Both the position numbers and the translations under genes were made by a program. From the NCBI GenBank assembly GCA_037954325.1, contig JBBMNZ010000030.1, positions 9,065,501 through 9,129,500 of the forward strand: a DNA stretch of 64,000 bases, written 5' to 3'. The notes under the pieces are model-generated. The model was not told where the DNA came from, ran no database searches, and worked only from the letters and a program-made list of their open reading frames with translations. This DNA is from Fistularia commersonii. Its lineage: Eukaryota > Chordata > Actinopteri > Syngnathiformes > Fistulariidae. Of this stretch, positions 28,001 to 40,000 are shown in pieces (position 1 is the first letter of the stretch; each line of letters begins with the position of its first letter).

Positions 28001-31000
28001 AACTAAATTAATTTTGCGAAAATGTTTAAAAATTTGATTAGTAGTATGGGTTATTTTCTGTCAAACCAAACCTTTCAGCTCATTGTGCTGGCAGTGCGTT
28101 GTTTTCATTGTCATCATTGTCGTCATTGTCCTCAAACACCTCCAATGAAGGCTGCATACACTTCCTCTCAGAGGGGCCATGTCACTGGGAAAGCCAGGGT
28201 TGTGGGCGGTCTGGGTCAGCCACATCGTCATCGCGGATGGCAGGGTGGCCTGGGACAACCAGTCTTCTCCTTGCCATAGAACAGCTGCACAGATTGCTGA
28301 TAAAGATCAGATTAGAGTCAACCGTATTGTAAATAAATAACCCATAAGTCTATGCATAGTGTAGGCTATGAAATAATATATTATAGCATGTGTCTACATA
28401 AATGTCCCTTTGTGAATTCTGAACAAGGAAGTTCACAGCTTTCCCAGTCTTTTTCTTAAATAAATCAGTCAAACGGCACAATGACGGTTCCTGGCATAAA
28501 GCGATGTTCACTGAATGACTGGGTGAAAACTACATGGTTCTCTGACATATGCACATCCTTTAGAACAGAAATTCCAAACCACTGCGTCTGCCGTGAGAGA
28601 TCAAGGTGCCGTGGAAAAATGCCCACTTTCACCTGACAGCTCCAAATATTATTTATTCATAGCGAGTAATGTCTTCGTACATCTATCTATGTGGGCAACA
28701 TGCAGTGACGGGCAGAACAATTACCGGTAAATGGTCTTCCACTAGATGGCCACAGGGAGTGAATGAACTTTTAAATCTCGCTGCTGGGTACTTAGTGATG
28801 CTTCGAGTGACACAGCGGCAGTGTTATGCGATGGACAAATATTTTAAAGGAAAAAGTACTCAGTCATATTCTCACCCAGAGGAAAGCTCAAGTGGTCTGG
28901 AGAAAGTAAAAAAAAAAGGTGGCCGAAAGATGATACAATGAAAGTTATTTCGCGTCTGGATTCACTTTTACATGGGAATCATCTGAGCCGACTCGGGGAA
29001 AGCTGCCCCACAGTGCCATTGTTCCATGCGAACTTAAAGGCCATCCCAAACTAAACACCCTTCACTTCAAGATATGAACACGGACCAATATGTTAAACTG
29101 TGTCAACAGACCGAGCAACAGGCAGTTGGAAAGCTCTGAAAGCTAGCTTCAACGCTAAGTTGTTGAACTCGTCGCTAAATCCAAACAGCCACACACCGCG
29201 GCAGAGACAATAATACTACCTGCCTGCAAAATCTATCTATAGAAAAATGCATTTAACAGACTACAATTTTAATCTGTCATTAAAAACGTTTTTTGACTAC
29301 TTTTACTTGACGGTGTGCCGTGTGATTTTTTTAATGATAAATATGTGCCGTGGCTCAAAAAAGGTTGGGAAACCTTGCGTTGGAAAGCGCGTGAAATAAA
29401 ATAAAGTTCCAATTTTGTTGAACGAGCGTTACATTATGTAAGATATACTTTTTTGTCATTAACAGGAGAAACTTCAGGCCCCAAGCAGCACATCACAGCT
29501 GCCATCCCCATGCAGTCCCGTCGATTTTGAACCGGATGATGATTCCATCCAGGAGATGAACGAGCCGGAAGACTCAAAGGTATTTGAGGACACTTGATTG
29601 TTTAAAACCTAACATGGCGTCCGCATGTGTCTATTCACAATTTCCCTCTTTTTACCGAATCCTCCACAAGCAACACACATCACTTAGTACATCACTACAT
29701 CACAATAGTATAACTAGTCCTTTCGTCCACTTACCAAGGTTATTTTGGAAGTTGTAAATGTGGAGCGTGGTGGAGAGCCAAGTCCCTCTATTTTGAATTC
29801 AGAACCAGGAAGCTCGAAGTGTTCGGGTCCCTTTCTATTGGTCAAATGCCGTGGTGACGCAGTACCTGACGTAATGATCTTTGCTTCGTGGCTGGCTGAA
29901 ATTACGTTGTTCTCCCACGTGCCCGTTCTTATGAAAGTGTGCGGAAGTTATAAAGGGCAATAAATGGCTCACACTCTGCTGATCAAGCGTTAAATTTTTT
30001 TAAGATTGACATTTGTTGTCATTTCCAGGAGGAACTCCAGACCCCAGGCAGCATACCACAGTTGCCATCTTTGTGTAATCCCGTCGACTCTAAGATGAAA
30101 CCTCTTTCCATCCAGGAGACGAACAACCCGGACGAAGCAGAGGTAGTTCAGGACACTTGCCTGTTTAAAACTCAGCACTGCTCATCAAGTTCAGTAAATG
30201 TATGAACATGCTTGAAATAGGCCAGTGTGAGAGAAGAACGATTTTGAAATAATCTCATCTACTGTCTAATGCCTTCTCATATATGTTGGTTCTGCTAACT
30301 GAACCGAACTAGCTCAGTACATACAAAACTTAAAATCAGTAGTGGCACTTAATTCAACGACTTTGCAAAACTAACAAATTAACTTCACTGCATCGGTTTT
30401 AACAAGAAAAGTTAGCATATTGTTTTGAAACATCCACAAATGAAAGCGCACTGTAAAGCAAAGTTGGTTTAATAACAGGGTAACATGCACTGCAAATTTT
30501 CTACCAGATATTAGGAAGAAAACAAAACAAAAACCCCGCCAAGATTGTTTTTCACAAAATGAAAAAGGGGAAATTGTGAAAGAAATGTCCTTTAAATCAG
30601 TGTTTTTTGAGACATCCCCCTCTCTCCCTCAAAATATCATCGTTATTGCAACATTTTTCAAGACTAAACCTGAGAAGTAAATAAAGGAAAACATAAAAAC
30701 TCACAGTCTATTCTCTGTCAATATTAAAGCATTTGTGTCTGTATGTTTTTGCGTTCAGTCATTATCATTTGAACATATCTGCCATCTATTATCTTACATT
30801 GACAGACGCCGCCCATGACCTGTTCTCACTGCAAGATGAGCATGTTAAAGGGTCAAACAGCTTTTCAGAAAAAGGGATTCTCTGAGGTCTTCTGTTCCAA
30901 AAGCTGCCTATTTGAAATGTTTCCTGTCATCAAACCTGTCAGCAAGACCTGTCATTATTGCCTCAAGTGAGTCTCACATTATCTCAAAAGACTTTACTGA

Positions 31001-34000
31001 CATTCTTGTGGGAAGTGGCCTTGGTACATGGAATATTAGTGGGATAGTAGTAGAGGCTTATCAGAATCAGAGTAAATTAAAAACATGAGGTGCTCTTGTT
31101 TTGACTTTGATTTGAACTTTCAGTTTATTACATTAAGAAAGGGAAAACCAAATATAATGTTAACTTTAAAGAATTATTTCTTGCTTCAAAGAAACTTTAT
31201 TTATGGTGGCCATCTGTCCCAGAATGTTACCATGTCAATCATCTTCCCAAAAGTACATCATTGGAAAATTTGCTAATATTTACCATCTCTTGCTCCCATT
31301 CTATCAGCACCATTTCGCAGTGCGTCGACCTCATCATGGCTGCTGTGGACAGGAAGGGAACCATGAAGGACTTCTGCAGTGTTGCCTGCCTCTGCTCTTT
31401 CAAATCCAACTCCATGACAGGGAGGGCACATGAGTCTGTCTGCAGCATGTGCAACAAATCCAGTGATGTAAGTGAACAGTATGTTGTTACTGGTCAGATT
31501 TAAAAAAAAAAAAAAAAAAAGTTTGCTTATGTTACCTGTGTCTTATTCTATTCTGCTATTATGTCGTAGACCCTCTATGAGTTGACTCTGAATGAGGCGG
31601 TCCACAAGTTTTGCAGCAGCAACTGTTTGGAAGGTTTCCGCCGGGAGAATAATCAGGTGGTCACCTGTGAGAATTGCCACTCCGGCTGCCCCAACGAACC
31701 GTTTATCCTGAGTTTGGAGACGGGAAGAAAGTGCTTTTGCAGCGCACAATGTCTGGATGAAATGAAAAAGGTAAGAGAAGCAACAACATTGCTTAATCTA
31801 AAAGGAAAACGGGAGTGATTTGTATCAACGGCTTGATCAATGATCTGTCTCGTGGTCTTCGAATTTGTCTACAATGCTGGTTCTCTCTGCAGAAGCACAA
31901 AAAAAGCTACAGGTGCACCATGTGCAGCGTTTTATGCCCCATGTCTGACATGGCTCACCACAAAAGTGTCGACAACATGGTGGAGCTCTTTTGCACTCAA
32001 TCCTGTTTGATGTCTTACACCGCGCAGCACAAAGAAAAGACAGGTATTTGAAAATGATTTGCCACAATGGTTTTCATGTTGAATTGTTTGTCCGTCCTTC
32101 CTTCTCCCCATCCCATTACTTTTTGTGCCCAAACTCTGATACAAATACAGCACAGAGACCTTTCTTACAACACAATGGTAAATTTAAGCAGGAAGGTGTC
32201 AAGAGGTATGCAGAGCCAGTATGGAAGCAATAACATTATCGTGTGTGTGCGTGCGTGCGTCCGTGCGTGCATGGATGAATGTAATTTTGCATTAAGTGCT
32301 GTAAAACGGCAAGGTGAAAGTGTGGTAGAAGTGGAGGCCATTGACCAATTAGCATTCATTACTAGTTTGTTCACTGTGATTTCTGATACTGTCATGTCGT
32401 TACTATTAACAATATAGAAACAATTGCAGCTGTGTAAACTGTGATTATCCTTTCAGAGAGGAGCGAAGAACTGGAACATATCAGGGAGTCTAAAGAAAAT
32501 ATGAATATTGTAAGTACCGTATGTATAGATGAATAAATATGTTTGTTGAAATGTTATGTTATGACCAAAAGTCTCTATGGGTGTTTGCACTTTACCATGT
32601 TTATAATGTAGTTACATCTTAAATGAATGCTTGAATCAAGGCCACATATATAACTATTTACGTGGATAAATTCATGTTCAAATAACATGGTATTCAAAAC
32701 AAGGAAAATAAGGGTTTATGATCCTGAAAAGGGATTCAGTAAACATGGAATTGATAGTTTTTTGTTTTTTGTTTTTATTGGCTCTTATCTGAAAATTGCT
32801 TTAAACATTTTAATTGTTGTGTGGGAGGCTGTATTTTCATCCAATACAAAAAATTATGTGCTGTCACACAGGATGATGGAACCGCACATAGCATGGAGTC
32901 TCCGGCTATGGAGTCGGAGGTCACACCAAAATTCATCTACACGAAATCCCCTGTCTGCTGCTGCCACTGTGGAAAGAAGCTGCTGACAGGAGAGACTGTC
33001 TGCCAGGAAAAGAGGGAGCTGTTCTGCTCTACTGTTTGCCTCTCTCTGAAGTACCCATGTATCAAAATAGCCACAAGAAACTGCTGCAGCTGCTCTAAGT
33101 AAGTACAAAATAGTTACATCCGTGCCATTCTGGAGTGGTACGTTATCTCAATCTTTTAATTTAAGAATCATGCACACGTGATAAAGTTATTACTGAATAT
33201 AAATCTTGCCTCATTCTCTTGTCATGGACATTCCCCCAGGGTGATAACACAGCCCGGTAGTGTCCTCCTGCTTCCAGTTGATGAATCTGGATCAGTGAAA
33301 GAGTTATGCAGCAAGGCATGCCTCACTTCTTTCACCTCCAAGCAAAACAGCACGGCTCCCAAGCAATCAAGACCACAGGAACATCAGTCAGAGTGCTTAA
33401 TATGTGCCAAATTATGCTCTGTAAGTTGTAGTCACTGTTTGCCGACATTTTGATATATTTTAGAGGATGATTTGTTTACATGACTTGACATGACATGAGT
33501 ACAGTAGTGGCTTGAAAATCTGATTAAAGAATTAGCCAAAATGGTCAAAATTATAACACCTCGTTTAAACATTTCCCCACATCAAACCCAAGTTCCCTCT
33601 TCACACCGTAACTGCAACTTTTTACAGTACTGAGAACCTTTTCAGTAACTAGACTCTTTCTCATTGTATTCGGACAGCATGGGAACCAGGGACCATGGAC
33701 TTCAGTTCCTTGGACCATTTTAGGTTCTACTCACAGGCAGGGTCTTTTTACGGTTCCACAGGAACTGATGTGACATAGGTGCTTGGTGATTAGCGTAAAT
33801 CATAAGCAACAACCATTAGCGGATATGACTTCTCAACTGAATTGTGGTCACTGGTCAACTGTTTTCTTGCAATTTCCACAAGAAAATGGACACAATTTGC
33901 CAGAAATGGACCGACGAATAGGTTCAGGATCTTCTGGACAGAGACATTTCCGGGGCTTGCAGACGAACATAGACATATTGGCCAAAATAAGTATGGAGTT

Positions 34001-37000
34001 ATTGAACGGGGGGGATTTACACAATGGGAAGTAGTGCTTCCCCATGTCTATTTTTACATATGAAATCTAGATGACTCATATTTTCCAGTTTAAGAACCAT
34101 GCATGAACCAACAAACATGCGTTTCTTTGTCATTCTCAGAAGAAATACAAGCTTGCCTTCCATGACATGGCTCACAACGTGTGCAGCGAGTGCTGTGTCA
34201 TCACATACCACAGAATCAACAACCTGCCTCTTTTTGCCTGCGAGATCTGCGACTCCATCTGCCACGGGAAGCGGCTCATGTTGGAGATGGAGCAAAGTGT
34301 TAAGGTTGTCTGCAGTGAGGAATGCCTCATCAGATTCAAAGAGGTGCGCAAACAGCAAATCAGGTTTATGTGACGAGACCGCCCACAACCACAGTTACAA
34401 AGAAACCGGTCTTGGCATATTCAAAACCCTCTCATGAACACAATTCAGAAGTACCAAGGACATACATTCAAGCTCAGCAAACTTAAGGAAAATTTTCTTG
34501 ATTGGGTTTTTTGACCTATCGCAGCCTCAGTGTACACATTGCTCCTGTACATTTTGCATATTTGAATATCCAAATAGTCTGTGGAGACCCTACAGAAAAA
34601 ACAACAACATATAAATATAACATTGGGAATCAAGAAGTATTTTAATATATTTAAAAAGTGCTTTTCATTGACATAGTTAAACTAATCAGCAGCTTTAGAG
34701 ATGAGAAGCAAACATGCTATCCTTTCATTAGTTCAAGTTTCACCCCACTTGATTGTGTGTCATAACTTTTACAGAAAATCAAGAAGCCTCAGTCGTGCGT
34801 GATGTGTCAGACCTACCATCAAATGTCAGACATGGTTGAAAACACCAACAACAGAAAGGTGGACTTTTTCTGCAGTCACAGATGTATGATGGTATACAAG
34901 GCTCAAACATTGTCAGGTAATGTAGATACTAAGTTTCATAAATCTCCTTTTGTATGTCTTTCCCACTTTCCTGTGTATTTTTCTGTTGCATGCATTATCT
35001 TTGCACTGCAAAGCCGATTTTCTGTAATTGCTTTGACAGCACTGCAGGGGTGTAGATTACATGTCCATTAATGACTACACTTTGGGTGCCCTGCTTGCGG
35101 TTTTGTGCAGGGACTCGCCAGTTGCATTTGGTACTCAAAATAATGATTTGGTGGATGTAAATACAAACCTTTCCCCTCTCTTCAGCCATCTCCTAAACCT
35201 AGGGAAGTAGCATAGAGGATGAGGATAAAGTCGAGGCACGATCTCCTTGTTGATGAGGAAGATGAGGATCATCTGGGATATTCCCTGGGGGAGATAGTCG
35301 TTCCTCAGAGGTGTGTTAAACAGGCAGCACACTGGTTGGTAGATGACCCTGCTAACATTGCTGGATGTCAAATTAGAGGATCGAAATTTATACCATAGCA
35401 AAATCCAACCTTCTCTGGGTCTCCTTGTGAGTTCTGTTCCTGTATTTGAGATGAAGCTGTATAAAAAGACATCCAATCCTGTACAGGGTTATACAAACCT
35501 GGATACCCCCTGAAAGTTGAGTACCGTAGTCAATGGCTAAATATCTGTGTCACTATTGCCTCCAACCTCTCATCAGTTCCTTGGCATTGTTGTGTACTTG
35601 TCTTAAGTTGTGTCCATCGAAAGTCTTGAAGGGATACCCCCTGAAAGCTGAGATGTTCCTGTTCGCGGACTATCGGCGCTGTGCATGTCATTACAGACCT
35701 TATTTACTGTATGTTTGCAGTGATATTGTTCAGAGCTGTGCTTGCTGCAAGGGCGGGTTTTATCACTCCAGCTGACATGACGAGAATAGACTTGTCAGAA
35801 AGGTTCAACTGTTCAGTTTGTCCAAATATAAGCACTATTATGGGCAGGCTGTTACTTCTAGTACACAAGGAACTTCTTACATCTGCTTTAACTGGCATCA
35901 CCTCACCAACCAGCAACAACCTGGAGGGTACTCACTGTTGTAGCGATGGGGAGATGTAGGGAAAAGTTTAGAGGTCCCAAGATCTAGTTGTCTGAACAGC
36001 CAAGGACGCACTACAACCATGGTAATCAGGGCAGAAGCAATGAGGATACAAAGGGTGAAGGATTACAGGAGCAGTTTTGGTTGTGCGATTGAGCAGTTCG
36101 GCAGTTTTGCCAGTCTTTTCTGGAGATCTGTTGATGGGAGGAAAAACACAAAGAAGTATCCCCCTCTTTCGGTGTCCTAAAACTGTTGATATAACAGAGC
36201 CTCGAGCACAATGTACTTGGTGACTGACCAGTCATATGGGGAGATCGCAATAAAAGGATTATCAGGACAGGAAGAAACCCAAGTCTGGAAAGGACCCCCC
36301 CCCCCCCCATAGGATAGGATGGTTTTGTTTGATTTGTGGCTAAATTAAGAACACTGTTTTGACAAGAACATTTCAAGATGCTAATTATCTATGCATCTTG
36401 AGAGAACAATTTTTGGAGCAGGGATTTATAGGCACTGTGTATCTCTCTTTGTGGAACATTTGCCTTGTGACCCCTTTGCTGTGTTGCTTGTGCAATCTCA
36501 TAAGAATTAAAGCTCTTTAATTGCACTCTGTGGTTGACAACTGTGCGCATCAGAGATTTTTTTCCATTATCTTGTGAGTGCTTTCTTCAACTTTAATAAC
36601 GTAGGAGTGTTCAAAGCCTATCCCAACACCCATTGTAACAGTTTCCAATAATTTGATCGCCTTTTGTTAGAATTGTCATTTTGACAATTTGTCATTTACC
36701 CATCATGTGTCTAGTTTTGTTCATGAATGATAATGTTCCAGGGAGGACAAGCCCATCGGGCCAAGACAAAGACATGAGAGAAATGAAGCCATCCCAGCTG
36801 CATGAAGAAGTGAAGCCATCAGTATTACAACACAAAGTAAGAAAGCCATCACTAACAGCACATGAGGAAGTCAAGCCAACGCTACCCTCTCAGTCGTCTG
36901 TAAGCCCCATGACTGAACTTTCCCTTTGTGATACTTGCGCAATACTACATTGGCTTCAATTTTTACGTCTTTTTGATCACAGCGGCCCCGACCAGAGTTC

Positions 37001-40000
37001 TGGTTTTGTGGCTAATGATGTTTTGACAATAGAATCTTGAAATACAACATAACAAGCCAAATTGATCCAATTGTACATAGAACATTTCTGTGCTACAGAT
37101 TATTAAGGTTGCAATTTGTACACAAAAGTAGCACACCTGAGAAAATCCAAAATATTGACAGTCGGCTCAGTAACTCAGTTCTCAAGTCTGAACTGGCTCA
37201 GCATTCAAACAGAAACCTCTTTCCACCAGTGTACACCACTGATCCATTACACCCTTTACTGTTTATTAAGATAAAAGAAGAGCCGCTTGATGAGGCGTAC
37301 AGCCAGGATCTTCCTTCCCCCATGTCTGTAAAAAACATTAAAGACGAGCCAGCTGGTTCAAAGGTAGGGCTCATACCTCACCTCTTCAGAGGCCGCCGAA
37401 ACCAGCATATGGTAGGTTTCAGTCTTCTGCTTGTGTTGGTAAATTTGGACGTGCAATGACACATGTAAATATGTGGAACGACACTTGAGCCCCTTTCATA
37501 TGTTTATCGCAAACATGACTTTTTTTTTTTAGGCTTTACCCGAATGGGCTGTACGCTCATTCATTCATTCATTATCAATACCACCTATCTTGCACTCAGT
37601 GTCGCGGGGGAGGGGTTCTGGAGCCTATACCAGCTGTCAATGGGCGAGAGGGGGTTGCACCCTGGACCCGTCGTCAGTGGATCACAGGGCCACATGTAGA
37701 CACATGCAACCATTCACACATGCTAGTGTGAGACGCAACTGCTCATTCTCTCTTTCATACATCTGGGCAGTTTAGGGTCTGCCATTAACCCACTGCATGT
37801 TTTTGGTCTGTACGTCTTGAAGCAAATGTCACTATATGTCAGATCACACAATGTACAGTATGTATCCAAGCAGCTCCATGTTGCTAAGGATGCAGTCTTA
37901 CCTACAGTGTGTATCCCATGCGTGACACATCAGGATTTAAACTCGGACTACATCTAGTTTTTTATTAACCATGCTACTGGTAAATAAGTTGCGCCGCCAA
38001 GGAAAGGACACTTTTCCAAGATGTCAAAGTGCAGTGGAAATTCCAAATTATTTTGGGGGGAAAGTATGAAATTCTGTAAAATTTGACCCAAAGCATGAAG
38101 CTTCATGGATGCGTTCTGAACAAGATCACTCCATGTGGAACCTGTATAGGGATTACATGTCTGTACAGATTTTCCCCAGGTTCTGTGGTTTCCTCCTGCA
38201 GTCAGTTAATTGAAGACTAAAATTGTTGTTAATCGTGAATAACAGATAAAAACATTGCATATGTCTATACGTGGCTACTGGTCCAGGGTGAACCGTGCCT
38301 CTGACCCGATGGTAGCCCCCGCAGCTCTGTGTGATGGCTTAGTGTTCATCAGTGTTAGCAAAATACTACTGCATCCTCCTCGGTGTAGTAATTGGTTTGA
38401 TTCTGTGATTTAATTCAAACCTCAGACTTGTAAAAATATCTTTTAAATATGTTTGGGTCTTGTTAAACACACACTGTTGAGGGACCACATTAAATAGTAG
38501 CTATCCAGCAGTGTTTATCTCAATTACTAGATTGTGCCGCTGACATGGCTTGTCTCTCGTTTCTGTTGAAAGGATCTGAAGATTGATTCAGTGTTTTCCT
38601 TGAAGGGAAGCTCAACGACCACCCGCCCCTCCACTGCACCCGCAACACCGTCATCTGCATCCGCAGGCACTAACCTGACATCTAAGGACACACTTGCATC
38701 CTGTTCGAACTGTTCACAAGTCCTGCCAGATGGAAAGACGGTTTACCAGAGAAAAGCCCACTCGGAAATCTTCTGCTCCACTTCCTGCCTCTTGAAATTT
38801 TATCAGATTAAGCAGGTCAAGAGGACCTGTAGCTTCTGTCTGCAGTGAGTCTGACAGCTGTTATTCTGCTGACCCTTTCCATATATTACTTATTTGTTCT
38901 TTCTCAGGTATCTAAGAATAGTGAGCTTAGATACTGAAGCAGTCAGATAAAAGGTGACCTGCAGATTGCAGGTTTTTGGATTTCATTTTACAGGTCTGCT
39001 CTGATTTCTAGTGGACATCTGCCCTGGAAAGACATTATAGGCATTTTTTTTACATGAAAAGGTTCAATTTATTATGTTACTAGTTACTAGTTATTATGCT
39101 ACTGCAGCCTTACTCTGATAAAGAAGAAGGATAATGCCTGAGATTTCTTCCATGAGGATCCACTTGCATGTCTATTTAACTAGAAGCAGTTTCAGTCTTG
39201 CAGCTCAGTTGCATGTATGCATGGTGAGTCAAACAAGGAAGTTTCAAATGTCTCTTGGCTGTTTTCTCAGGACGATAACACAGCCTAAGGGCAGCATCAA
39301 GGCTCTGGTGGATAAGGAAGGGACAAAGAAGGATTTCTGCAGCCAGACATGTCTGTCCTGCTACACTTACAAGACTATCATCGCCGCAAAAACACAGCTG
39401 AAGACTGCCACACCACAGTCACAGTGCAGTATGTGCAGCAGATACTGCATTGTAAGTGAAAAGTTCATGGTAGATTTTGCCCAAAAGTTCATGGTAGATT
39501 TTGCCCATCAGTTGTCCTTAAGTATCACTGTGTATATCTGTCATTCAGGGACTGTCAGCAGACCTGTCGACCAAGGCAGCTAAAAACGAACCTCATAAAC
39601 AGATAGTGTGCAGGAAGCCTTTATTATGTGATTTATTTATTCACCTATCAGAGATTTTTTCTATGCAAAACAACAGAGCAAATGATACCAATTTCATGCT
39701 GTGTATTCACTCAGGCTGTTTCCACAACAGCTTGAGGATTATTGGAGTGTGTCATTGTTGTTGAACTTTTCATCCTGGCTTCAGCCGCAAGAAGGGAAAA
39801 AAAAATGTTTTCAATGTCCCAATCACTGAAATCACATGCTGTGTCATGCTGATTAGGTCTACAGGCAGTATGAAGAGCTTATATGGTGGAGATGCTAAGT
39901 GAAGAGATCAAAAAATCCATAGTTTTCTGCATCTGAACAATGGCCTTTCACTGAGGGAACTTATCAGTGGAAAAAATGTGTTCATCTTCGCCCCTTGCAT

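Larger units (their letters stand above)
24350..30350 (+). repeat. Tandem array of five exon-bearing repeat units
   Basis: About 6 kb consists of five diverged copies of one genomic unit. Each has a shared intron part (TGGTCAAATGCC..., CTGAATGGC/CTGGGTGAAAA, GGGCACATA, ATTATTTAAGA, TTGTCATT) just before a 114-bp exon and a similar segment after it. Exon starts are 24672, 26204, 27724, 29466 and 30029, so the original spacing is about 1.5 kb. Spacing is widened by a hAT between copies 3 and 4, and RTE pieces lie between copies 1-2 and 2-3. Similarity continues into non-coding sequence, so these are relatively recent genomic duplications. Confidence 0.85.

Noticed and set aside
28022..28332. 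Open frames around the TCATTGTCATCATTGTCG run
   Set aside because: They are driven by a low-complexity tract, have no family motif on either strand, and show no splice continuity with the repeat exons.
24350..30350. Tandem units as a CRISPR or satellite array
   Set aside because: Units are about 1.5 kb, contain splice-bordered exons, and the genome is a vertebrate.
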